Below are positions 11,548 to 18,573 of a stretch of DNA of 60,181 nt, piece by piece (within the stretch, counting starts at the first letter, position 1; each line of letters opens with the position of its first letter). The translations under genes and the position numbers were made by a program. The DNA comes from JAEUNX01 sp034004685 (GTDB taxonomy: Bacteria; Pseudomonadota; Gammaproteobacteria; Burkholderiales; Rhodocyclaceae): the NCBI GenBank assembly GCA_034004685.1, contig JAVEWG010000022.1, forward strand, positions 1 through 60,181, in the 5' to 3' direction. Under the pieces are notes generated by a model that was given only the letters and a program-made list of their open reading frames with translations, was not told the DNA's origin and did not search any database.

Positions 11548-12777
11548 ATGAGCGACGTGAAAAAAGTGGTGCTGGCCTACTCTGGCGGCCTGGATACCTC
11601 GGTGATCCTCAAGTGGCTGCAGGACACCTATCAGTGCGAGGTGGTGACCTTCACCGCCGACCTGGGGCAAGGGGAAGAACTGGAGCCGGCCCGGGCCAAG
11701 GCCCTGCAATTCGGCATCAAGCCGGAGAACATCTTCATCGATGACCTGCGGGAAGAGTTCGTGCGGGACTTCGTGTTTCCCATGTTCCGCTGCAACGCCA
11801 TCTACGAAGGCGAATACCTGCTGGGCACCTCCATCGCCCGGCCCCTGATCGCCAAGCGCCAGATCGAAATCGCCCGGGCTTCGGGTGCCGAGGCGGTGTC
11901 CCACGGCGCCACCGGCAAGGGCAACGATCAGGTCCGCTTTGAGCTGGGCTACTACGCCCTGATGCCCAACGTGAAGGTCATCGCTCCCTGGCGCGAGTGG
12001 GATCTGCTGTCCCGGGAAAAGCTCCTGGCCTATGCCGAAACCCACGGCATTCCCGTGGAAATGAAGCACAAGCAGGGCGGCTCGCCCTATTCCATGGACG
12101 CCAACCTGCTCCACATCTCCTACGAAGGGCGCCACCTGGAAGACCCGGCGGCGGAGGCCGAGGAATCCATGTGGCGCTGGACGGTCTCCCCCGAGGCCGC
12201 GCCGGACGCCGCCGAATACGTGGATCTGGAATTCGAGAAGGGTGATCTGGTGGCCATCAACGGCACCCCCATGAAGCCCCATGAGCTCCTGGCCAAGCTC
12301 AATGAGCTCGGCGGCAAGCACGGCATCGGCCGCCTGGACCTGGTGGAAAACCGCTACGTGGGCATGAAGTCCCGGGGTTGCTACGAAACCCCTGGGGGCA
12401 CCATCCTGCTCAGGGCCCACCGGGCCATCGAATCCATCACCCTGGACCGGGAGGTCGCCCACCTCAAGGACGACCTGATGCCCCGCTACGCCAGCCTGAT
12501 CTACACCGGCTACTGGTGGAGCCCGGAGCGCCTGGCGCTCCAGACCCTCATCGACCAGACCCAGCAGACCGTCAATGGCTGGGTGCGGGTCAAGCTCTAC
12601 AAGGGCAACGTGATCGTGGTGGGCCGGGATTCCAGGACCGATTCCCTGTTCGACCCCACCATCGCCACCTTTGAGGACGACCAGGGCGCCTACAACCAGA
12701 AGGATGCCCACGGCTTCATCCGCCTCAATGCCCTGCGCATGCGGATTGCCGCCAACGCCAGGACCCGGCGGGGCTGA
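11548..12777 (+). CDS. argG: Argininosuccinate synthase
   Basis: Joins citrulline and aspartate using ATP. The protein is 409 residues long, and the N-type ATP pyrophosphatase loop AYSGGLDTS is at 10-18. Other family blocks are YLLGTSIARPLIAK, SHGATGKGNDQVRFE, APWREWDL and EMKHKQGGSPYSMD. It completes the argD-argF-argG set; argH is not in the window. The ribosome site AAGCGGG is weak, but the N-terminus matches the family exactly. Confidence 0.97.
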   Translation: MSDVKKVVLAYSGGLDTSVILKWLQDTYQCEVVTFTADLGQGEELEPARAKALQFGIKPENIFIDDLREEFVRDFVFPMFRCNAIYEGEYLLGTSIARPLIAKRQIEIARASGAEAVSHGATGKGNDQVRFELGYYALMPNVKVIAPWREWDLLSREKLLAYAETHGIPVEMKHKQGGSPYSMDANLLHISYEGRHLEDPAAEAEESMWRWTVSPEAAPDAAEYVDLEFEKGDLVAINGTPMKPHELLAKLNELGGKHGIGRLDLVENRYVGMKSRGCYETPGGTILLRAHRAIESITLDREVAHLKDDLMPRYASLIYTGYWWSPERLALQTLIDQTQQTVNGWVRVKLYKGNVIVVGRDSRTDSLFDPTIATFEDDQGAYNQKDAHGFIRLNALRMRIAANARTRRG

Positions 12778-12788
12778 GGAGTATTGCC

Positions 12789-13019
12789 GTGACCCCCGAA
12801 CCCCTCATCTTCGGCCTGACGGTGGCCGAGTTCGAGGACATCTCCCTCAAGGTCTGCTTCACCGGCCTGATCCTCTACATGGTTTTCATCATCCTGAACT
12901 TGGCCAAGGAGTCCAAGGCTGGCAAGTACGGCACCATGTGGCTGTTGATCGGCCTGGGGGTGGGGTTCGTGGGCTTCATCGCCAAGGCCTTGATCCAGAA
13001 ATTCATGGGCATCGAGTGA
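12789..13019 (+). CDS. DUF2788 small membrane protein
   Basis: 76 residues from a GTG start at 12789, with GAGGAG about ten bases upstream. Two hydrophobic segments are visible, VCFTGLILYMVFIILNLA and WLLIGLGVGFVGFIAKALI, separated by a short basic loop. The length and pattern match DUF2788 (PF10981), a small inner-membrane family of unknown role. It follows argG by 11 bases and is probably co-transcribed with it. Confidence 0.8.
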   Translation: MTPEPLIFGLTVAEFEDISLKVCFTGLILYMVFIILNLAKESKAGKYGTMWLLIGLGVGFVGFIAKALIQKFMGIE

Positions 13020-13051
13020 CACCCATCCAGCTCCAGTAATAAGGAAACACC

Positions 13052-13366
13052 ATGAGCCAACAATTCGACGGCGTGTCCGTCCTCAAGCAAGCCAACGTTT
13101 ATTTCGACGGCAAGTGCGTCAGCCACACCGTCCAGTTCGCCGATGGCACCAAGAAATCCGTGGGGGTGATCCTGCCCGCCAGCCTGACCTTCAATACCGG
13201 CGTGCCGGAGATCATGGAGTGCGTGGCCGGCGCCTGCCGCGCCCGCCTCAAAGGCGAAACCGAGTGGAAGGCCTATGGTCCAGGCCAGTCCTTCAGCGTG
13301 CCGGGCAACTCCAGTTTCGATATCGAAGTGGCCGAGGCTTACCATTACGTCTGCCATTTTGGGTAA
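13052..13366 (+). CDS. ppnP: Pyrimidine/purine nucleoside phosphorylase PpnP
   Basis: Cupin-fold phosphorolytic enzyme (formerly YaiE, DUF1255) that splits several nucleosides into base and ribose 1-phosphate. The 104-residue length is normal. Recognisable segments are GVSVLKQANVYFDGKCVSHT near the start, VGVILPASLTFNTGVPEIME in the centre and GNSSFDIEVAEAYHYVCHF at the end, which is the conserved cupin strand with Tyr-His-Tyr. A GGAAA ribosome site precedes the ATG. It lies between the DUF2788 and YajQ genes, all on the plus strand. Confidence 0.93.
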   Translation: MSQQFDGVSVLKQANVYFDGKCVSHTVQFADGTKKSVGVILPASLTFNTGVPEIMECVAGACRARLKGETEWKAYGPGQSFSVPGNSSFDIEVAEAYHYVCHFG

Positions 13367-13440
13367 GTGCCTGGCGGCCGATTACCATTGAAGGCGGCCG
13401 CCCCTGGGCGGCCGTCCTGTTTTCATTCCAAGGAGAACCC

Positions 13441-13926
13441 ATGCCTTCCTTCGATATCACCTCCGAAGTGGATCTGGTGGCCCTGCGCAACGCGGTGGAA
13501 GGGGCCAACCGCAAGATCACCGGCCGTTATGACTTCAAGGGCACCGATGCCCGGGTGGAGCAGAACGACAAGGTCCTCACCCTCCATGGCGACAGCAATT
13601 TTCAGCTGGAGCAGATCATCGCCCTCTTGTTGCCCGAGATGACCAGTAAGAAGATCGACGTGCGCTGCCTCAAGCATGGCGACGTGCAGAAGGTGGGGGG
13701 CAACAAGGTCAAGCAGGATCTTACCGTGCGGGTGGGGGTGGAGCAGGAGATGGCCAAGCAGATCGTCAAGCACCTCAAGGACAGCAAGCTCAAGGTCCAG
13801 GCGGCCATCCAGGGGGACGCGGTGCGGGTCACCGGCGCCAAGCGGGACATCCTCCAGGACGCCATCGCCCTGGTGCGCAAGGAAATCACCGACTATCCTT
13901 TGCAGTACGGTAATTTCCGCGATTGA
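13441..13926 (+). CDS. yajQ: YajQ-family nucleotide-binding protein
   Basis: 161-residue protein of the UPF0234/YajQ family. Xanthomonas and Pseudomonas members bind cyclic di-GMP and act as cofactors of transcription regulators. It starts MPSFDITSEVDLVALRNAV, and ITGRYDFKGTDARVE and QAAIQGDAVRVTGAKRDILQ are family signatures of the two ferredoxin-like halves. AAGGAGAA lies just before the start. Given three GGDEF proteins in this window, a role as effector is plausible but not shown. Confidence 0.93.
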   Translation: MPSFDITSEVDLVALRNAVEGANRKITGRYDFKGTDARVEQNDKVLTLHGDSNFQLEQIIALLLPEMTSKKIDVRCLKHGDVQKVGGNKVKQDLTVRVGVEQEMAKQIVKHLKDSKLKVQAAIQGDAVRVTGAKRDILQDAIALVRKEITDYPLQYGNFRD

Positions 13927-13933
13927 GGCGTTC

Positions 13934-14122
13934 ATGGATATCGGAAGCATTTCTGCCCAGTCCCAGGCCATGGTGCAGGCCCAGGCTTCCATCCTGATGC
14001 TGCGCAAGGCCCTGGATCTCCAGCAGGCCCAGGCCCTGCAACTGCTCCAGGCCCTGCCCCAGCCGGCGGCCGCTCCCGATCCCTCCGCGACCCTGGGGGC
14101 CCGCATCGACACCTACGCCTGA
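13934..14122 (+). CDS. YjfB-like small protein (putative motility protein family)
   Basis: 62 residues, starting seven bases after the yajQ stop and so probably co-transcribed with it. The pattern MDIGSISAQSQAMVQAQASI, followed by an amphipathic Leu/Gln helix and a Pro/Ala stretch, resembles the YjfB family (PF14070), short proteins sometimes annotated as putative motility proteins. Biochemical function is unknown. There is no signal peptide. The family assignment rests on the N-terminal pattern and length only. Confidence 0.6.
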   Translation: MDIGSISAQSQAMVQAQASILMLRKALDLQQAQALQLLQALPQPAAAPDPSATLGARIDTYA

Positions 14123-14177
14123 GGGGCCACTCCCCTGTGGCAAAATAGGCCCGTCCCAAAACCGTGCCGGAGTCTGG

Positions 14178-14837
14178 ATGGGCCGCAAATCAAGTTCCCG
14201 ATCCGCCCCGCTGGGGTTGGTCCTCGCCCTGGGGCTGGGCTGGAGTTCCATCGGCCAGGCCGGGGTTGCCCTGGCCGCCCTGTTCCCCGGCAAGGCCACC
14301 CTGGCCTTCGATGGTGGTCAATTGCGCACCGTGGCGGTGGGCGCCAGGACTCCGGAAGGGGTGCTGCTGGTATCCCTGCAAGGGGATAGTGCCTTGGTGG
14401 AAGAGCACGGGCGGCGGTATACCCTCAGGCTCGGTGATGGGGCGGTGAGCGCGCCATCCTCGGCCGTGGCGCCGGAAGCCATCCTCCACGCTGACGGCAG
14501 CGGCCATTTTCTGACCCAGGGCACCGTCAACGGGGCGCCCGTCAAATTCCTGGTGGATACTGGAGCCAGCCTGGTTTCCATCGGCGCGTCCGATGCCCGG
14601 CGGGCCGGCATCGATTTTCGCAAGGGCGAAGCCATCGGCACCATGACCGCCAATGGGCCCACCCAGGTGTGGCGGGTCAAGCTCAACAATGTCCGGATCG
14701 GCAATGTGGTGCTGCACAACGTGGATGGCGCGGTGCATCCCCAGGACATGCCCTTCGCCCTTCTGGGTATGAGCTTCCTCAACCGCATGGAAATGCAGCG
14801 GGAGGGGGAGCGTTTGCAATTGCGGCAGCGCTATTGA
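14178..14837 (+). CDS. Retropepsin-like aspartic protease, TIGR02281 type
   Basis: 219-residue exported or membrane-anchored protein. An N-terminal hydrophobic stretch (about 11-36) looks like a signal anchor. The protease domain is in the C-terminal half, with the active-site motif FLVDTGASLVSIGASDA and the flap-region GTVNGAPVKFLVDTG. The late ALLGMSFLNRMEMQREG is the conserved closing motif of the clan AA family described as TIGR02281. Such enzymes work as dimers with one Asp per subunit. The substrate is unknown. It is followed by the CoA pyrophosphatase gene only two bases later, suggesting one transcript. Confidence 0.85.
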   Translation: MGRKSSSRSAPLGLVLALGLGWSSIGQAGVALAALFPGKATLAFDGGQLRTVAVGARTPEGVLLVSLQGDSALVEEHGRRYTLRLGDGAVSAPSSAVAPEAILHADGSGHFLTQGTVNGAPVKFLVDTGASLVSIGASDARRAGIDFRKGEAIGTMTANGPTQVWRVKLNNVRIGNVVLHNVDGAVHPQDMPFALLGMSFLNRMEMQREGERLQLRQRY

Positions 14838-14839
14838 GC

Positions 14840-15436
14840 ATGAAAGTTCCCCTCGATCGTCAGACTCCTGAGGCCTTGCGCCAGCGTTTCGCCCACCCCC
14901 CCTCCATCCAGGGGCCCGTCGAACCGGGCATTTTTGACCTGGAGTTCCGCCCCGCAGCGGTGCTGGTGCCCTTGGTGCAACGGGACGAGGGCTTCACGGT
15001 GCTGCTGACCCAGCGTACCGATCACCTCCATAAGCATGCCGGACAGGTGAGCTTTCCTGGCGGCGGGGCCGACCCGGCGGATGCCTCCCCCGTCCACACC
15101 GCCCTGCGGGAGGCGGAGGAAGAGATTGGCCTGGATCCCCGCCAGGTGGAACTGCTGGGTTTTTTACCCCGCTACTGGACCGGCACGGGTTACGAGATCA
15201 CCCCCGTGGTGGGCCTGGTCACGCCGCCTCTGGATCTGAAACTGGATAATTTCGAGGTGGCCGAGGCTTTCGAGGTGCCCCTCGATTTTCTGCTGGACCC
15301 GGCCAACCACCAGGAGCGGGAGGTGGAGTGGCAGGGGGCGATGCGGCGCTATTACGTCATGCCCTATGAGGGCTATCACATCTGGGGCGCGACGGCGGGG
15401 ATGTTGGTGACGCTCTACCGGTTCCTGGCGGCGTAG
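14840..15436 (+). CDS. CoA pyrophosphatase, Nudix hydrolase NudL/YeaB type
   Basis: Splits coenzyme A and its derivatives to 4'-phosphopantetheine and 3',5'-ADP. The 198-residue protein carries the family signature LLTQRTDHLHKHAGQVSFPG directly before the Nudix box, whose core ALREAEEEIGL is intact with the metal-binding Glu residues. GTGYEITPVVGLV downstream is also typical. The ATG at 14840 is used; the open frame extends further upstream but overlaps the protease gene. Palindromic repeats follow the stop. Confidence 0.92.
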   Translation: MKVPLDRQTPEALRQRFAHPPSIQGPVEPGIFDLEFRPAAVLVPLVQRDEGFTVLLTQRTDHLHKHAGQVSFPGGGADPADASPVHTALREAEEEIGLDPRQVELLGFLPRYWTGTGYEITPVVGLVTPPLDLKLDNFEVAEAFEVPLDFLLDPANHQEREVEWQGAMRRYYVMPYEGYHIWGATAGMLVTLYRFLAA

Positions 15437-15568
15437 GGCGGGCTTCAGCCCGCCAAAGACTGCCGACGACCCCAATGTCGCCGCAGGGCGCGCTTGCGCA
15501 CCAGGCGGGCTTTGGCCCGCCAAGGGTAGGGAGGAGCTTTAACTCGACCAGGCGGACTGAAGCCCGCC
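15437..15568. repeat. Cluster of three REP-like palindromes, GGCGGGCT-N-AGCCCGCC
   Basis: Perfect palindrome at 15437-15454 (GGCGGGCTTCAGCCCGCC), a close copy at 15504-15521 with loop TTTG, and a degenerate copy at 15551-15568. Copies 1 and 2 are each flanked by CCAA on the right, so the unit is larger than the stem. The cluster lies between convergent genes, the usual place for repetitive extragenic palindromes. Confidence 0.75.
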
Positions 15569-15733
15569 CGTCCGCCTTTCTGGGTTGTGCCCGGGGGGCG
15601 TAGGGCCGTTTCAACCGGCCGGGGGGCGCCTTGCATCGCAAGCGCTTGGGCTCAACGCGATCCCCCAAAGTCGATAGGAACGCACCCTGGCCAAAAGCCC
15701 TGCACCTTCCGCCACGTTCTCCCCGGGAGGCGT
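15569..15733. other. Rest of the intergenic stretch before qmcA, no gene seen
   Basis: Together with the repeat cluster this makes about 300 bases between two convergent genes. I see GC-rich sequence with CCGGGGGG runs and no convincing open frame, RNA gene or terminator with a T-run. Confidence 0.5.
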
Positions 15734-16597
15734 TCAACCGCCCCGCCCCACCTTCCCCAGCAGCCCCCGCAAGGTCTCCTGCAAATCCGCCGGCATCACC
15801 ACCACCTTGGCGCTTTCCGTCTGGCCCAGGCGCTCCAGGGAAGCGATGTATTTCTCGCCCAGCAGGAACATCATGGGGGTGGTCTGGTCGCCGATGGCGG
15901 TGGTGACCCGGCGGATGGCTTCCGCCGAGGATTCGGCCAGCATCACCTGGGCGTTGGCGTCCCGCTTGGCGGATTCCAGGCGGGCTTCGGCCTCCAGGAT
16001 GGCGGACTGCTTGGCGCCTTCGGCCCGGGTGACCACGGCCTTGCGTTCCCGTTCGGCGGCGGCCTGCATCTCCATGGCCCGTTGCATGGATTCGGAGGGC
16101 TTGATGTCCTGGATTTCCACGGATTTGACGGTGAGGCCCCAGTCCACCGCCTCGTCGGCGATGCTCTCCCGCAGGCGCGCCTTGATCTTGTCCCGGTTGG
16201 AGAGGGCTTCGTCCAGGTTCATTTCGCCGATGATGGAGCGCAGGGTGGTCATGATCATGTTGCGGATGGCTTCGGAAAAGTCCGTCACCCCATAGACCGC
16301 CTTCACCGGGTCGGTCACCTTCACGAAGGCGATGGCGTTGGTGAGGATGACCGCGTTGTCCCGGGTGATGACCTCCTGCTCCTGGACGTCCAGGATGATG
16401 TCCTTGGTCACCAGCTTGTAGGCCACCCGGTCCAGATAGGGAATCAAGATGTTGAGGCCGGGCTTGAGGGTGCCGTGGTATTTGCCCAGGCGTTCCACGA
16501 TCCATTCTTCACCCTGGGGTACGATCCGCACCCCCTTGGCGATGGTGACCGCGACGAAGACGAGGATCGCCAGTACGACTGTGAAACCTGCGCTCAT
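15734..16597 (-). CDS. qmcA: SPFH/Band 7 membrane protein, QmcA/stomatin type
   Basis: 287-residue membrane scaffold protein of flotillin/stomatin type, linked to membrane microdomains and quality control. One N-terminal membrane helix (about 3-20) is followed by the SPFH domain: VPQGEEWIVERLGKYHGTL, PGLNILIPYLDRVAYK and VTRDNAVILTNAIAFVKV-like sequence. A long Ala/Glu/Arg coiled coil follows (about 190-245). It lies ten bases after the NfeD gene in the same direction, the classical NfeD plus SPFH pair. Confidence 0.92.
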   Translation of the reverse strand: MSAGFTVVLAILVFVAVTIAKGVRIVPQGEEWIVERLGKYHGTLKPGLNILIPYLDRVAYKLVTKDIILDVQEQEVITRDNAVILTNAIAFVKVTDPVKAVYGVTDFSEAIRNMIMTTLRSIIGEMNLDEALSNRDKIKARLRESIADEAVDWGLTVKSVEIQDIKPSESMQRAMEMQAAAERERKAVVTRAEGAKQSAILEAEARLESAKRDANAQVMLAESSAEAIRRVTTAIGDQTTPMMFLLGEKYIASLERLGQTESAKVVVMPADLQETLRGLLGKVGRGG

Positions 16598-16607
16598 GAA
16601 TGGGCTC

Positions 16608-17051
16608 CTATGCCTTGATTACTTTCAGATAACTGCCTTCCACCGCCACCACCTTGACCCGCTCGCCGGCGGCGATGGTCTCCTCCGCCAGACACTCCCA
16701 TTCCTCGCCGCCGAGGATGGGGCGCTGGAAGCGCACCTTGCCCCGCTGGAAAGGGGCCACTGCCCCCATCAGCAAGCCCACTTCGCCGATGACTTCCCCC
16801 GCGGCGGTGCCGATCAGGGTCTTGTGGAAGCCGGTCTTGAAGACCCGGAACCACAGCACCACCATGGCCAGGGACGACAGGGTCCATAGGGCGGCCTGGC
16901 TGGTGAGGGATAGGTGGGGGGCCAGCAGCAGCGCCAAGGCCACCAGCAGCGCCCCCAGTCCGAACCAGATGATGAAAAAGGCGGGCACTGCCAGTTCCGC
17001 CAGGATAAGGGCAATGCCCCCCACAGCCCAATGCCACCATTCCAGATTCAT
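16608..17051 (-). CDS. NfeD-family membrane protein
   Basis: 147 residues, starting MNLEWWHWAVGGIALILAEL. The first half holds several membrane helices (WALGG, FFIIWFGLGALLVALALLL and LWTLSSLAMVVLWFRVF regions). The C-terminal half is an OB-fold (GEVGLLMGAVAPFQRGKVRF and GERVKVVAVEGSYLKV). This is the short NfeD1b form without a protease domain. The partner SPFH protein is encoded directly downstream. The start at 17051 is chosen because the upstream extension is not NfeD-like. Confidence 0.9.
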   Translation of the reverse strand: MNLEWWHWAVGGIALILAELAVPAFFIIWFGLGALLVALALLLAPHLSLTSQAALWTLSSLAMVVLWFRVFKTGFHKTLIGTAAGEVIGEVGLLMGAVAPFQRGKVRFQRPILGGEEWECLAEETIAAGERVKVVAVEGSYLKVIKA

Positions 17052-17100
17052 GATGTCCTCCTCGCCGGGATTGTAGCGGGGGCGGGTGCGTTGGTGCCGG

Positions 17101-17137
17101 GGCAAATAAATAAAAAGGCACCCGTCATGGGTGCCTT
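17101..17137 (-). terminator. Rho-independent terminator after the DUF2892 gene
   Basis: AAGGCACCC-GTCAT-GGGTGCCTT (17115-17137) forms a perfect nine-pair stem. On the minus strand it is followed by TTTATTTATTT. It ends the 17175-17366 transcript and separates it from nfeD. Confidence 0.85.
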
Positions 17138-17174
17138 GGCGGATGGCTCCGCGCCAGGGGGCGGCGCGGGAGCC

Positions 17175-17366
17175 TTATTCCTTCTTCATGGAACAGGTGT
17201 TGATGCCCAGCAGGGGGTAAGCCGGGCAGAAGCCCGTCAGGCCGGTGGCCACGGGCACCACGCCGATCCAGGCCCAGACGGGCCCCCCCATGAGGGCCCA
17301 GGCGATGAGGCCCAGGCCAGCCACGATGCGAATTGCCCGGTCCATGCTGCCAACGTTTGCTTTCAT
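17175..17366 (-). CDS. DUF2892 (YgaP-like) small membrane protein
   Basis: 63 residues, MKANVGSMDRAIRIVAGLGL followed by two hydrophobic segments (IAWALMGGPVWAWIGVVPVAT and GLTGFCPAYPLLGI). This NVGxxDRxIR start and GFCPAYPLLGINTC end is the DUF2892 pattern, seen alone or fused to rhodanese in YgaP. The two Cys in the second helix region are conserved in character. Function is unknown. It has its own terminator and AGGAG before the start. Confidence 0.88.
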   Translation of the reverse strand: MKANVGSMDRAIRIVAGLGLIAWALMGGPVWAWIGVVPVATGLTGFCPAYPLLGINTCSMKKE

Positions 17367-17460
17367 GCAGTGCTCCTTAGCGGTGGTGGGGAAAGTGGGG
17401 CTGATTGGAGCATGTCCGGGGGCCGGGGTCGGTGACCAGGGTTACACAGCCGGCCGGCCC

Positions 17461-18240
17461 TCACGCGCCATAGCGCCGGGCCAGGGTGTCGTGGAGATCC
17501 ACGTATTCCCGGGTGAGCTTGTGGCGGGCGTCCAGGTGGATCATGGGGCGGGCCTGCTGGTGGGATTCCTTGATCTTGACCGAGGAGGACAGGTAGGGCT
17601 CCAGCACTGGCAGGCCTTCGGCCACCAGGTCCTGGACCATTTTCTGGGGCAGGCTGGCCCGGGGCTGGAACTGGTTCACCACAATGCCTTCCACCTCCAG
17701 CTTGCGGTTGTGGTCGGCCCGGATCTCCGCCACGTTTTCCAGCAGGGAGAACAGCGCCCGGCGGGAGAAATCGTCGCAGTCGAAGGGGATCAGGCAGCGG
17801 TCAGCGGCGATCAGGGCGGAGCGGGTGAAGAAGTTCAGGGCCGGGGGGGTGTCGATATAGACCACGTCGTAATTCTCGGCCAGTTCATCCAGGGCGTCCC
17901 GCAGCTTGTAGATCTTGTAGCGGGATTCCAGCTTGCCCTGGAGTTCCTCCAGGTTCGGATGGGAGGGCAGCAGGGCCAGATTCTCAAAGGGGGTGGAAAC
18001 CACGAATTCGATGGTCTCCTTGGGGTGGAGCTTGAAATTGAGGGTCTGGTCGAAAAAGTCCGCGAGGGTGGTCTCCAGGGCGCGGGGTTCCTGCCCCAGC
18101 AGGTACTGGGTGGTGTTGCCCTGGGGGTCCAGGTCTACCACCAGGGTACGCAGGCCCTGGCTGGCGCCGATGGCCGCCAGATTGCAGGTGATGGTGGACT
18201 TGCCGACGCCACCCTTCTGGTTGAACACGACACGACGCAT
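17461..18240 (-). CDS. ParA/Soj-family ATPase, not next to a parB gene
   Basis: 259-residue deviant Walker ATPase. The N-terminal FNQKGGVGKSTITCNLAA has the signature second Lys. DLDPQGNTTQYLLG and YDVVYIDTPPALNFFTRSAL are switch motifs of ParA proteins. There is no DNA-binding N-terminal domain, so it is the short type. Neither parB nor gid genes are nearby, unlike the chromosomal parAB locus, so this is an orphan ParA. Such proteins may position a cargo other than the origin. AAGGAGG lies seven bases before the start. Confidence 0.88.
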   Translation of the reverse strand: MRRVVFNQKGGVGKSTITCNLAAIGASQGLRTLVVDLDPQGNTTQYLLGQEPRALETTLADFFDQTLNFKLHPKETIEFVVSTPFENLALLPSHPNLEELQGKLESRYKIYKLRDALDELAENYDVVYIDTPPALNFFTRSALIAADRCLIPFDCDDFSRRALFSLLENVAEIRADHNRKLEVEGIVVNQFQPRASLPQKMVQDLVAEGLPVLEPYLSSSVKIKESHQQARPMIHLDARHKLTREYVDLHDTLARRYGA

Positions 18241-18573
18241 GGGAGCTGGCCTCCTTCAAGGATTGCGCCATTGTGCCAAAAAGGACACCAGCCCTGGCGA
18301 CTGCCTTGGGGAGAAGCTGCCAAAGCCTTGCCGCCTAAGGTAAACTCCAACGGTTAATCACGCTGCGCCAGGCTATTTGCCCATGGCCCCGGGCGTGGGG
18401 CGCCAGGCTTCAAGGGGTCGCGTCGCGCCGCAGCGCATGGCCGCCGGCCATGTTTGTTTTCCCGAGAAATCCGTGGATATGCGCTTTAGGCAGGGCGCCG
18501 CCAGTGGTTCCCGCCTGCAGCCCGTGTTCGCGGCCAAGGGGTGTGAACACCAGAACGCAAGGAACCGGAAAGA
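18241..18573. promoter_or_regulatory. Divergent intergenic region between parA-like and maeB
   Basis: 333 bases without a convincing gene. A candidate sigma-70 promoter for maeB is TTGTTT (18454-18459), 18 bases, TATGCG (18478-18483). Just upstream, CATGGCC-GCC-GGCCATG (18436-18452) is a perfect seven-pair inverted repeat that could be an operator. Nothing else is clear. Confidence 0.35.

Noticed and set aside
10411..12711. Very long open frame antisense to argF and argG
   Set aside because: High G+C removes stop codons from the shadow frame. The translation is Gly/His/Val-rich without family features, while the opposite strand encodes full-length enzymes.
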